Of a stretch of DNA of 64,000 bases, positions 10,852 to 21,237 are shown piece by piece. Numbering within the stretch: the first letter of the stretch is position 1; every line of letters starts with the position of its first letter. Origin of the DNA: Rebecca billardiae RCC1528 (taxonomy: Eukaryota; Haptophyta); assembly GCA_965240325.2 (NCBI GenBank), contig OZ251247.1, positions 62,001 to 126,000 of the forward strand. The letters are read 5' to 3'. Made by a program: the position numbers and the translations under genes. Below the pieces are notes generated by a model. The model made no database searches, was not told the origin of the DNA, and was given only the letters and a program-made list of their open reading frames with translations.

Positions 10852-13067
10852 ATGCGCGCGCGCGCGCGCGCGGAGGGCGGCTCCGCGCGGTGCACGCTCA
10901 CCGACATCGACCCCGACGTCGTCGTGCGCGGCGTCTCCATCGCGCTCAGCGTCCACTCGCGCATGAGCGCCGAGCGGCGGCGCGAGCTGCCCAGGGGCAC
11001 GCCCGCGCCGCTGCCCGCGTTCGACGAGAGCGTGGGCAAGTCGCCGCTGCTCATCGACCGTGCGCGCCGCGCGTCGTGCGCGCGCACGCGCGCGAGGGCG
11101 CCGCGCCCGCCGGGCGAGCCTCGCGCGCGCGCCACCGCGCCGCGCGCGCGCCGCACGCCGCGCGCGCGCGCGCGCGCGCGCCGCCCGCCCACGCGCGCAC
11201 GCGCGTGCGCGTGCCCCCGCCGCGGGCGCCCGCAGGCGACGCGGGGTACTACACGCGCCCCGACCACCCGGCCGACGCGGCGGACGCGCGCCCCCTCGCC
11301 GACCGCCTCGAGCGCTTTGTGCGCCTCACCTACGACCGCGTGTGCACTGAGCCGGAGGTGCCGATCATCGCGCTGGTGCTGATCGAGCGGCTGGTGCGCG
11401 TGGTGGGCGTGGGCTTCGTGCGGAGGCAGAGCGTGCGCCCGCTCGTCGCGAGCGCCTTCGTCCTCGCGTGCAAGATCTGGTTCGACGACCTCACCCACAT
11501 CATCGACTTCTGCGAGCTCGTGTGCGGAGGCGACCGCACGTGGCTGCAGCGGCTGGCTACCTGTGAGCTCGAGCTGCTGAGCCACATCGGCTTCGACGTG
11601 ACGGTGCGCCCGCGCGCGTTCGCGACGTACTACTTCGCGATGCTCTCGTCCATCCGCGAGGAGCAGGGCCAGCCCGGCGGCGGCGGCGGCGGCGGCGCCT
11701 CGAAGGGCGGCGGCGTGTCCACCAAGGCGTCGGGCGCGCTGCCGGGCATGGGCGGAGGCCCTCCGCTGCCGCCTGGCGCAAAGTCGGCGAGCAAGGCGGT
11801 GTCGGGCGTGCACGAGTACCGCCCCGCCGCGCACACCGCGGCGGGGCGCGCCGAGGAGGGCGCGGCCAACGCCGCCGCCGCCGCCAGCCGCCGCGCCGTC
11901 TCCGGTGCGCGCGCGCCGCGCACCCCGCGCCGCCGGCCGCCGCACGCGCCGCCGCAGCCGCCGCCGTGACCGTGAGCGCGACCGCGCGCGCCGCCGCCGC
12001 CGCCGCCCGCAGGCACGTGGGAGTACTCCTCCACCGAGCTCAAGATGATGCAGCGCGTCTCCCTCGCCGCGTCGATCAACCAGAAGTCCGGCGAGGACGA
12101 GGAGGACGACTCGGGCGACGACGACGCGCCGCCCGCCGTGATTGCAATCTCGGGCGAGGAGGTTGAGCAACCCGAGGGCGGCGAGAAGCGGGCGCCCACG
12201 CTGGCGCTGCCGCCCGGCGCGGTGGTCGACGCGGAGACCACGCCGTCCGTCGCGCAGGTGCGCGCGCACGCCGCGCCGCGCCGCGCGCTGCGTGCGCGCC
12301 GCCGCCGCGCGCGCCGCTCACGCCGCCGCGCGCGCCCCGCGCGCCCCCTGTGCGCCCGCGGCGCGCGCGCAGCTGGCGGCCGCCGCGGCGGACGTCGCGG
12401 GCGGAGGGCCGCAGGCCAAGCGCAACGCGCGCGCGCAGGTGCGTGGCGCGCGCCGCCGCCGCCGCCCCGCGCCCCTCGCCGCCCCCGCGCGCGCCCCGCG
12501 CCCGCTCCTCCCGCCGCTGAGCCAGCGCGCTGTCCGTCCCCTGACCCCTCACCCCTGACCCCTGCTGCTGCCCGCTGCCGCTGCCGCTGCCGCTGCCGCT
12601 GCCGCTGCCGCTGCCGCTGCCGCTGCCGCTGCCGCTGCCGCTGCCGCTGCCGCTGCCGCTGCCGCTGCCGCTGCCGCTGCCGCTGCCGCTGCCGCTGCCG
12701 CTGCCGCTGCCGCTGCCGCTGCCGCTGCCGCTGCCGCTGCCGCTGCCGCTGCCGCTGCCGCTGCCGCTGCCGCTGCCGCTGCCGCTGCCGCTGCCGCTGC
12801 CGCTGCCGCTGCCGCTGCCGCTGCCGCTGCCGCTGCCGCTGCCGCTGCCGCTGCCGCTGCCGCTGCCGCTGCCGCTGCCGCTGCCGCTGCCGCTGCCGCT
12901 GCCGCTGCCGCTGCCGCTGCCGCTGCCGCTGCCGCTGCCGCTGCCGCGCGCGCGGTCCGCAGGCCAAGGCGATCAAGATGAAGAGTGCCGAGTGGGCGAG
13001 CGCGGGCAACCCCAAGCTGCACGAGCTCGCGCAGGTCGCCTTGCTCGAGGGCGCCAACGACGGATGA
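10852..13067 (+). CDS. PHO80/PCL-like cyclin
   Basis: Exons 10852-11059, 11236-11904, 12013-12257, 12373-12438 and 12963-13067 give 430 residues. The cyclin box (about residues 85-205) contains PIIALVLIERLVR, then ACKIWFDDLTHIIDF and a helix with ELELLSHIGFDVTVRP. These match the K-x-x-x-D-D and late L-E-x-x-L-L-x-x-I-x-F pattern of the PHO80/PCL (P/U-type) cyclins that activate CDKs in nutrient or cell-cycle signalling. A Gly/Ala-rich low-complexity linker and an acidic segment (GEDEEDDSGDDDA) follow. The C-terminus is a short helix ending LHELAQVALLEGANDG. All phases agree. The last intron (524 bp) is largely a hexanucleotide repeat. The start is the only in-frame ATG close to the conserved part. 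The 66-bp exon 4 is the least certain piece. Confidence 0.82.
12573..12946 (+). repeat. (CTGCCG)n hexanucleotide array, about 62 copies
   Basis: An almost perfect run of CTGCCG/GCCGCT units about 374 bp long inside the last modelled intron of the cyclin gene. All six frames are open through it (Cys-Arg, Leu-Pro, poly-Ala, Gln-Arg and others), so open frames here are repeat artefacts. Confidence 0.95.
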
Positions 13068-14091
13068 GCGCCACGCCGCGTGCGCGCTCGCATCGGCCGT
13101 GCCGGAGGGTGCGGGGCGCAGCGGGCACGGCGGCAGCGGGCACGGCGGCGCATGGCGGCGCGCATCGCTCGGCCGGCGGCTGCTGCCTCCGAGCGCCGCG
13201 CCACGGCCCATGCATGCGGCGCCCATCCACGCCGCGGGGCGCGGGCGGCCGGGGTGGCCGCAACGCCCCAGCCGCCCCCGCCGCGCGCCTCGCGCTCACC
13301 GATGGGGCTGTCCGGTGCGCCGAGGCCGCCGCCTGCCCCCCCCCCTCTCTCTCTCTGTGCGCGGAGTCTCGGGATTCTCAGGAGTCCGGACTGACTGGGC
13401 TGACTGGGCTCGGCGTCATCACCATCACCACCATCGCGATGCGCTCGATCGTCGCGGTCGACATCTGTGCGGAGTCGCGCGACCGAATTCGATCGGGCTG
13501 GGCAGCTTGCTCGGGCGGCACACGGCGGCATCGCGCGGACGGAATGCTCAAAGCTGAGAATTATTCCCGGCCGGCGGCGGTAGTCCGGGCTGCCAACTCC
13601 CGGCCGTGCCGGCTGGCCGCGCGGGCAGCGCGGTCGTGCCGGCACTGGGCCGCGGGGCCGGCATGTATACGACGCGCGCGGCGCTATTATTATTCGCTGC
13701 TGCTGTGTCATCACATTCCGAAATATCGGGCCGTCGTATGGCGGGCCCAGGTGCCGCCGGTCCCGGCGGCCCCGCGCGTCGGGCCGGCCGGTCCGATCGA
13801 CGCGGACCGACGCGGACACGGCCGCGCCGCCGCCGGGCGGGAAATAATATAATATATAATATATATATATATATTATTTATTTAATTGCGACAGCAGCAC
13901 TGCTGGCACGGCCCGCCGAACCCCCCCGCCCGCCGCCCGGCCCCGGGCATACTACTAGACAACTAGTCGCGTATCACATCTGACGACAGCCGATCGAACT
14001 TACTAGGGCCGCGCGGTCGCCCGAGAGTCTGACTCGGCTGAGGCGTGCCGGTGGTCGTGGAGTTCAGATGGCGCGATCGGCAGCTCCTAGC
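13068..14091. other. Intergenic between convergent cyclin and F-box/RCC1 genes
   Basis: No gene was recognised. The stretch contains a C-then-CT tract near 13330-13358, a doubled TGACTGGGC motif near 13392-13410, and an AT-rich microsatellite at 13841-13887. Confidence 0.5.
13841..13887. repeat. AT-rich microsatellite
   Basis: An imperfect AATAT/(AT)n run embedded in GC-rich sequence between the cyclin and F-box/RCC1 genes. Confidence 0.8.
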
Positions 14092-15582
14092 TCACCTGTG
14101 CTCGCGCGAGGCAGCCACGCGCGGCAGCGGCTCGACGCGCCCGAGCCCCCACGCAGGCGCGCCGTACACCAGACTGTGGCCGGCCATGCTCAGGCCGCGG
14201 CCGAGTGCTGCCGACTGCTCGCCGCACGAGTGCACGCTGCCATCAGCAGTGAGGTACAGCGCGTGCTGAGGGCCAAAGGCGACGCTCTGCACGCGGGCAC
14301 TGGCAAGGGCTGGAACGGGCACGGGCACGCACACACCCGACCGTGCGGCATCGGGTGGCTGGCCGAGCTGCCCAAAGTAGTTGTCGCCGAACGTGTGCAC
14401 GCCGCCGTCCGCGTCCACCACCGCGCTGCTCCTGTAGCCAGCGCACGCTCGCACAGCGTTGACGCCAGCCAGGGCCTCGATGCGCTTGGGCAGCAGCTGC
14501 AACGTCCGGTCACCGTGGCCGAGGCAGCCGACACGCCCCTCCCCAAACGCGTGCACGCCGCCGCCCGCGTCCGCCACCAGGCTGTGCGCAGCGCCCGCGC
14601 TCACGTGCACGGCGCGCACGCCCGCGAGCGCCTCGATGCGCCTCGGCGTGTGCTGATCCTGCCAGTCGCCGTGGCCGAGACGGCCGTCCGAGCCAGTGCC
14701 GCACGAGTAGACGGCGCCTTGCGCAGAAAGGATCAGCGTGTGGAAAGTACCCGCAGCCACCCCGCCCACGCGCACGCTGTCCAGCGCCTCGATGCGCGTC
14801 GGCTCCCACCGGTCCTCCGTGTCGCCGTGGCCGAGCTGGCCGTCGTCGTTGTAGCCCCAGCTGTAGGCGCACCCAGCTGCGGTGAGCGCGAGGCTGTGGC
14901 AGCGGCCAGCCGAGATGGCGATGATGGGCTCGGTCGCGGGTAGCTTGACGAGAGCGAATACTGAAACCTGCTCCGCCGTGCCTCCCAGCCCGAGCTGGCC
15001 GTACCTGTTGTTGCCGCAGCCGTACACGGCGCCGGCCTCGCTCAGCGCGAGCAGGTGCCAGGCGCCAGTGGCCACCGCGACCACGCGCACCGCACAGAGC
15101 GAGGCGGCGTGCGTCGGTACGCGCACGGACGACATGCTCGGGTGGCCAACCGCCGCGTGCGCTCGCCACTCGCCCGTCGGCTGCCTGGTGACCCCGCCCC
15201 GCACCTCCTCCTCGCCGCACGTGTGCAGCCCGCCCTCCGCGTCCACAAACGCGCTGACGCCCCCGCCTGCCGCGACGGGGGATGCATGCGCGTTCGCAAG
15301 TTCGAGCACGCGCTCGCGCACGAGCAGCTCCTCCGTCCACGTGCGCACGCCCGAGGGCAGCGCCGGTGGCAGCGCGCGCGCGTGCCCGCGCGCGCGCGCG
15401 CGCTCGCGCAGCGCGCGCTCGACCGGCGAGCGGCCGCCGGGCGCGCCGCGGAAGATGCGCGAGGCGGCGTTAGCCACGGCGAGGTCACGAGGCGGCAGGC
15501 GCGCCACGATGCGCTCGATCAGCTCCGGCGGCAGCTCGCGCAGCCCGGGCGACGTCGCCCCCGCCGCGTCGTCGGTGGCCAT
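14092..15582 (-). CDS. F-box protein with RCC1 beta-propeller repeats (paralogue A)
   Basis: A single exon of 496 residues starting at the ATG at 15582; the longer open frame begins with GTG. Residues about 15-50 form an F-box-like helix set (LPPELIERIVARLPPRDLAVANAA). A family-specific segment (VERALRERARARGH, then W-T-E-E-L-L-V-R-E) and about seven RCC1 blades follow, with motifs such as YGCGNNRYGQLGLG, YSWGYNDDGQLGHGD and YSCGTGSDGRLGHGD. An F-box would dock to SKP1 in an SCF ubiquitin ligase and the propeller would bind substrate; this is inferred from domains. There is no sign of decay. It lies next to the left copy of the 1.5-kb inverted element. Confidence 0.88.
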   Translation of the reverse strand: MATDDAAGATSPGLRELPPELIERIVARLPPRDLAVANAASRIFRGAPGGRSPVERALRERARARGHARALPPALPSGVRTWTEELLVRERVLELANAHASPVAAGGGVSAFVDAEGGLHTCGEEEVRGGVTRQPTGEWRAHAAVGHPSMSSVRVPTHAASLCAVRVVAVATGAWHLLALSEAGAVYGCGNNRYGQLGLGGTAEQVSVFALVKLPATEPIIAISAGRCHSLALTAAGCAYSWGYNDDGQLGHGDTEDRWEPTRIEALDSVRVGGVAAGTFHTLILSAQGAVYSCGTGSDGRLGHGDWQDQHTPRRIEALAGVRAVHVSAGAAHSLVADAGGGVHAFGEGRVGCLGHGDRTLQLLPKRIEALAGVNAVRACAGYRSSAVVDADGGVHTFGDNYFGQLGQPPDAARSGVCVPVPVPALASARVQSVAFGPQHALYLTADGSVHSCGEQSAALGRGLSMAGHSLVYGAPAWGLGRVEPLPRVAASREHR

Positions 15583-15639
15583 CGTAGTCGTCCACTGACG
15601 ATGCTCATCACGACCCGCCAGTCTGATCACCCGGAGCCC

Positions 15640-17130
15640 GCCACTGGGCGCAGGAATTTCGGGTGGGGATTTTCTTTTCCGAATATGTTGGTGATGCCGT
15701 CAGAGCACCACCAACCTCTGCCGCTGGCGGCTGCGCTGACAGCGCGCTGGGCGGCGCTGGAGGGGCGAGATGGGCGCCGACTGCGCGCCCTCCTGCGGTA
15801 GTTGCGTGCCCGCGAAGGCGGTGCGCGTGGTTGAGCGCGGCTGAAGAGCAGCCATTTGCGTCGTTCCACCGCTCGCCGTTCGGAATCACTGCATCCGCCG
15901 CGCCTCAGGCCATCGCGTGCGCCGCACCAACAAGGAAGTTGTGTGCATTCCTCGGCTGACTGCACGCGTGCCGCGAGCAGCGGCGTCGGCGTCCGGCACT
16001 TGGTTGCACTGGGCAATGTCCAGGTAGTTTATGCACGCGGCATCGCTCGTCACAGTACGCTGCCTGGCATACGCATCTGCACGGGTCACACAGCCGTCAA
16101 AAGGCATGATCGAGCATCACGCAGCGGTTGGCATCGACCTACGGCGAGGGTCGTGTGAGCATGCAAAGCACTGACATGCGCCCTTCTGGATAGTGATGTA
16201 GTGAGTACATTCCCGCGTGAAAGGAGCGCGCGCCATTCAGGCACCGGAAGCGGCGTCGGGGCTGGATGCTCACGTCTTAGGCAGGCTGATGCTGCCTTCC
16301 GGCTGCACGGGTGCGTCTATCAAGGCTGACCGTGTGTGCACGATGCGCACCGTCAAGTTCGACACGAACGTCCAGACGTGAGCTACTGCTTGACAAGGTA
16401 GTATACACACATTCATACACGCGCCATGTCATCCGAGGAGGCACATACACGCAGGCCATCATGGGCCTCGTTCAGGTATATTCTGCATCAGCACGCATGC
16501 ATGCACGTACTAGCTCGGGCCAAGATTGACGTCGGAGCACGAGTCAGGGAGTTCAATGCCGGGGCAGAGCTGGACAGCGGTCACGTGTGTGGCCACTCCG
16601 CGCGAGCGCACATGCTCCGCGTCACCGCATATCAGCATGGCGTGCGCTGCAACGTCATCGTCGGGCCAGAGCGCTTGTTCGACCAATCGGCTCGCATGAA
16701 TGATGCAATCAGCACACCTGAACGCAGCTGTTCGGACCCGCGCTCATGCGCGGCGGCGCAAGGTAGCGCAGTGCGTACAGCGTAGGCCTCGCCGCGCGGA
16801 AGCGCATGCTCTGTGTGTGTCTCGCCTCGCATGGCGCACGCGGGCGAGGCTGGCCGTGTGGCGGTGTGCACAGACAAGTGCTGGCCCGAGGCAAGTACAG
16901 CCGAATGCGATGCGCGGCGCGAAGCGGCGAATGGCACTTCAGCACGACTGCCCAGCCTAGCTCGCCGGCTCTGCGCTCGCGGGATCGTCCACACGCACGG
17001 GAGCGCGGCGCCGTCGCCCGCTCGCCCGAGACGCGCGCGTCCGCCGCGCAGCGCGCGGCTGAATAAATGCAAGGCGGAAATAAAAAGCGCGCCGATTTTC
17101 TCCGACCCTGGGTGCCGTGTCCCCAGTGGT
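15640..17130 (+). mobile_element. 1.5-kb inverted repeat element, left copy
   Basis: About 1491 bp that recur in reverse complement at 55889-57386 with very few differences (single-base changes, a 2-bp indel and a 6-bp indel near one end). Identity stops abruptly on both sides. The ends are CCACTGGG at 15641-15648 and its reverse complement CCCAGTGG at 17122-17129, so the unit has 8-bp terminal inverted repeats like a DNA transposon. I see no target-site duplication. Internal open frames are short (119 codons at most), so this is probably a non-autonomous element. A segmental duplication that happens to end at these motifs is the alternative. Confidence 0.7.
16426..16785 (+). CDS. Conserved 119-residue open frame inside the inverted element
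   Basis: Opens with ATG and stays intact in both copies (its partner is 56241-56600 on the minus strand), with only a conservative change or two. It contains RAKIDVGARVREFNAGAELD and LRVTAYQHGVRCNVIVGPE. No domain was recognised. Because the two copies are nearly identical, conservation of the frame is weak evidence for translation, and an overlapping 146-codon frame on the other strand is equally conserved. Confidence 0.2.
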   Translation: MSSEEAHTRRPSWASFRYILHQHACMHVLARAKIDVGARVREFNAGAELDSGHVCGHSARAHMLRVTAYQHGVRCNVIVGPERLFDQSARMNDAISTPERSCSDPRSCAAAQGSAVRTA

Positions 17131-17835
17131 GTATAAAAGGGGATTTTTAAAAGTATTGGTGGTAAATCCGGATCGATTGTACAGTCAAACCGTCGTAGTC
17201 GCGCAGCGCCACTCTGAACTCGTCACTGCTCGCCGCTCGGCACACTCCTCATTCAGTACTATACGTAATTACCCGGGCGTCAATCTCGCCTGCCTTAGCT
17301 GTGTGCGTCTCTTGTTCTAAGTAAACTACTGCATCATAGAGCGTATGCTGATCGCAATAATATATATGAATCATGATATAGATGCTGATGCGCGCTATAT
17401 GTACCACGCGCTCGCTCGCGCCGTGTCATCAGCGCGGCTCGCGCGGTCGGCGCGCGGAGTGACGACGCCTGACGAGTGACGGCGCGGGCGGCACGCGGCG
17501 ATTCAGACTCATCTGAGAAATCCATCGCTCGCGCAGCGCATGAAGACAGAGCTGGCACCGCACGGGTCACGGCTCGTGACGCGCCGCGCGGGCGCGTCAT
17601 CTGCGCACGCACGGCTCCAGCCAGCCGCCGGCCGCCAGCCACGACGCGCCGCCTGGCGCGTGGCCTTGATGGTCGAGAAGGCGGCGGCTGCGGCTGCGGC
17701 TGCCGCCGCTGCCGCTGCTGCAGCGCGCGCGCGCGCCGGCCCGGCGGGGCGCTCGGCCGGCAGCGCGGCGCGGCCGCCGCCGCGGCCTTGCGGCGTGCCC
17801 TGCGCCCCGCGTGCGTGCGTGCGTGCGCGCGCGCC
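17131..17835. other. Intergenic, with TATA-like box and a dispersed motif
   Basis: TATAAAAG lies at 17132-17139, immediately outside the inverted element. A motif shared with 49281-49335 and 63881-63926 lies at 17276-17327. From about 17400 to 17835 the sequence is the GC-rich 3' flank of the E2 gene. No gene was recognised. Confidence 0.45.
17276..17327 (+). repeat. Dispersed motif, copy 1
   Basis: About 50 bp containing CTCGCCTGCCTTAGCTGTGT and TCTAAGTAAACT. Closely matching copies lie at 49281-49335 and 63881-63926, all in the same orientation. Confidence 0.75.
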
Positions 17836-19305
17836 TCACTCCTTGAGCAGCGCGTCGATGTCGCCCTCGAGCACGTCTGCGAACGCCTTGAGGAAGGCGG
17901 CGCTGTCTGCGCCGTAGATGTGCCGGTGGTCGGCGGTCACGGTGACCGTCATCTTCTTGAGCACGCCGATGTTGCCGTTGGGCAGCGCGGAGACGACGGG
18001 GAGCGAGGCGCCGATCGCCATGATCGCGCCCGTGCCGGGCGGCAGGATCGCGCCGAAGCTGGACACGCCCATCATGCCCAGGTTGGACAGCGTGAACGTG
18101 CCGCTGGAGTACTCGTCCGGGCTGAGCGCCTTTGAGCGCGCGCGCGTCACCAGGTCCGCCCACGCGCGCGAGAGGCTGTACAGGTCGGTCTGGTCGGCGG
18201 CCTGCAGCGTGGGCGTGATCAGCCCGCCGTCCGGCATCGCCACGGCGACGGCGACGTTGATCGACGCCGGCTGCTCGATCCCGTCGGGCAGCACGTACTT
18301 TGCGTTCAGGACGGGCACCTGACGCAGCGCCAGCGCCGCCGCCTTTGCGAGCAGCGCGGTCGTGGTGACGCCCTTGGGCTTGAGCTGCGCGTACAGCGCG
18401 TCCAGCTTGTCCGTGCAGATGGAGCGCGAGGTCTGGAAGGTGGGCACGGACAGCGACCACTGCGCGCACGCACACACACAGGGGGGGGGGGGGGAGGGGA
18501 GCTGAGCTGAGCTGGGGCGCGTGGCCGCAAGGCCAGCCGCACACACACGCACACGCACCGGCGCGCGCACGCACGCACGCACGCACACACGCAAGCACGC
18601 ACGCACAGCAGCGCGCACGCGCACCTCCATGTTCTTGACGACGGCCTTCTGCAGCCCAGACATGGGCGTCACGCCCGCGGACACGGCGGGGGGCGCGGCC
18701 GCGCCGCCCTCCTTCTTCGAGCCGCCGCCCTTTGCCGCGCCGCCGCCGCCCGCCGGCGCGGGCGGCGGCGGCAGCTTGGCCGCCTTCTCCTCCGCGGCGG
18801 TGGGCTGCCCCAGCGCCTTGCGCACGTCATCGGCGGTGATGCGGCCGCCCAGCCCACTGCCCGCCACGCTGCCGAGGTCGACGCCGCCCGACTGCGCGAG
18901 CTTCTTGGCGAGGGGCGAGGCCAGGCCCTTCAGGTCGGACACGTACCCCAACGGCTGCGGCAGAGGCGCGCAAAGGCAGCGGCAGCGCGGCAGCGCGGCA
19001 GCGCGCGGCGGGGGCGGGGGCGCGCGCGCGCGGCTGAGCCGCTGCGCGCGCGCGCGGCCAGCGGCGCTCCACCGCGCGCCCGGCGCTGTGCGCGCGGGTG
19101 TGCGCGCTGTGCGCACCTTGGGCGCGGCCGCGGCCGCGGGCTTGGCGCCGCCGCCCGCCGCGGCGGCCTTGACGTCGTCCGCCGTGATCGCCCCGCCCGG
19201 CCCCGAGCCGCCCACGCTGCCAATGTCCACGCCGAGCTCCTCCGCCAGCTTGCGCGCAAACGGAGAGGCCGAGACGCGGCCCCCGGCCGAGGGGGCGGCC
19301 GCGGG

Positions 19306-19336
<31 letters not shown>

Positions 19337-21043
19337 GGGGCGGCGGGCGCGGCGGCGGGCGTGGCCGCGAGCGCGGCGCACTGGTTGCCGCTGCCCACCG
19401 CCTTTGCGTACGCCTGCACCGCCGGGATGTCCGCCTCAGACTTGGCGAGGAAGGCGACGGCGGCGCCCACCGGCGCGCTCTCGCCCTCGGGCGTCACGAT
19501 CGCTGCGGCGGTTACACGCCGTTACAAGCCGTTACGCACGCACACACGCGCACGCACGCACACACGCGGGGTGCACACGCGCGCGGGCGCACGCAGGCGC
19601 GCGCGGGTCGCGGTGGGGTCGAGGCCGGGTGAGCCGGCGCACCGCGCGTGCACGCCCTCTCTCTCTCACGCGCGCGCAGCCGCCCAGCCGCCCATCCGCC
19701 CCGCCACCCGCCACCCGCCCCGCGCCAACACGGCGGCAGCGCGCGAGCGCGCCCCGGCTGGGCGCCGCCGCGCCGCGCGCCGTGTGTGCGGCCGTGCCGC
19801 TGCCGCTGCCGCGCGCGGTGCGGCCTTGCCGCCGTGCGCCGCTGGGGCGCCGTGTGTCCGCGTGTGCGTGTGTGCGCGCGTGCGCGCGTGCGTGCCGCGG
19901 CGCACCCGCGACGAATCCATCCTCGAAGGACTCGACGTCCATGTCCGCCTTGTCCGACTCGACGACCAGCAGCGTCTCGCCCGACTCCACCTTCTCACCG
20001 ACGCCCTTCGCCCACTGCGTGATCCGCCCCTCCGTCATCGTGCTCGAGAGCGCGGGCATGCACACGTCCACCACGCCCGCGGGCGGCTCGGGCGCGGACG
20101 CGGCGGCGGCGGCGGGCGGCGCGGAGGGCGCGGCGGCGGGCGGGGCGGCGGCGGCGGCGGCGCCGCCGCCGCTCGCGACGGCCGCCTGGACCTTGGGGAT
20201 GTCGTCAGCGCTGCGCACGCGCGCCGCGCGCCGCGCGCCGCGCGTCAGCCGCGACGCCGCGCGGTACGCCGCGCTGCCGCGTCGCGCGCCGTGCCGCGCC
20301 GCGGTGTGCGGTGCGCGTGCGTGCGCGTGCGTGCGTGCGCGCGCGTGCGTGCGCGTGCGTGCGTGCGCGTGCGTGCGCGTGCGCTCACGAGGCAGCGAGG
20401 TAGCCGACAGGCGCGCCCACCGGCGCGCTCTCGCCCTCGGGCGTGACGATCGCTGCACGCCGCGCGCGCACGCGCACGCACACCCACACGGCAGGGCGGG
20501 CGCGAGCACCGCGCGTGAGCGCGTGCAGCCGGGCGCGCGGCCGGCCGGCGCGCCGCGGCCGGCGCAGCGCCGAGGGTTAGGCGCGGCGCGGCGCGGCGCA
20601 GCGCACCTGCGAGGTAGCCGTCCTCGAAGGACTCGACGTCCATGTCCGCCTTGTCCGACTCGACGACGAGCAGCGTCTCGCCCGACTCCACCTTGTCGCC
20701 CACGGCCTTCACCTGCCGCGCGCCGCGCGCCGCGCGCCGCCGCCGCCGGCTGTGAGCGCGCGCGCGCCGCCACGCGGCCGAGCGCGCGCGCGCGCGCGCG
20801 CACCCACTGCGTGATGCGGCCCTCGGTCATGGTGGACGAGAGCGCGGGCATCGCAATCTCCGTCCCGCCGTCGACCATCGACACGCGCGCCACGCCCGCG
20901 CGGCGCGTCGCCGCCCAGGGCGCGGCGGCGGCGCGGCGGGTGGCAAACGCGCTCGGCCCGAGCCGCAGCGCCGCGCACGGCTCGGGCGTCAGCATGGCGG
21001 CGGCGGCGAGCGCGCCGAGCGCGAGAGAGCTCGGGGTGTGCAT
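17836..21043 (-). CDS. Plastid-type pyruvate dehydrogenase E2 (dihydrolipoamide acetyltransferase)
   Basis: Seven exons, in coding order 20804-21043, 20607-20712, 20389-20452, 19906-20210, 19117-19502, 18625-18954 and 17836-18459, give 684 residues. The leader has a hydrophobic signal-like core then an Arg/Ala/Ser-rich transit-like stretch, as expected for a secondary plastid. Two lipoyl domains follow, each with VESDKADMDVES; the lipoylated lysines are about 101 and 224. After each comes IVTPEGESAPVGA. Two peripheral-subunit-binding motifs come next (SPFARKLAEELGVDIGSVGG and SPLAKKLAQSGGVDLGSVAG, each with a GG-x-ITADDV tail). The catalytic acetyltransferase domain contains VPTFQTSR and ends with DHRHIYGADSAAFLKAF, which holds the active-site His. 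It should transfer acetyl groups to CoA for plastid fatty acid synthesis. All exon phases agree. Confidence 0.92.
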
Positions 21044-21237
21044 GGCGGTGCGCTGCGTGCGGCTGCTGCCGCGCCGCGCCTCACGCGCTCGCGTGCCCGT
21101 CGCGCGGCGAGAGTGTGGGTGCCGCACCGCGCCGCGAGATTGCGCCGCGCTGCTCGGTAATGACGTCGGAGGGGGCGCCGCCTGCGCAGTCCGGGCGGGC
21201 GCGTGGGCGGCCGAGAGTCCGGGGCGGCGTTCGCACG
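21044..21237. promoter_or_regulatory. Compact divergent promoter region, E2 / KDSR
   Basis: Only 194 bp separate the E2 start (21043, minus) from the preferred reductase start (21238, plus), or 116 bp if the in-frame ATG at 21160 is used. Both core promoters must therefore lie in this interval or within the transcribed leaders. No clear TATA box is visible. Confidence 0.5.

Noticed and set aside
12549-13226. Minus-strand 225-codon frame with a very long poly-alanine run
   Set aside because: It is the translation of the CTGCCG hexanucleotide array, which is open in every frame. The spliced plus-strand cyclin explains the flanks.
15640-17130. A Helitron or an autonomous transposase element
   Set aside because: There is no CTRR end, no helicase and no transposase motif. 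The internal frames are short, so the superfamily was left open.
17132-17139. TATAAAAG as promoter of a plus-strand gene
   Set aside because: No plus-strand gene follows before the convergent E2 gene, so it is only mentioned as a motif.
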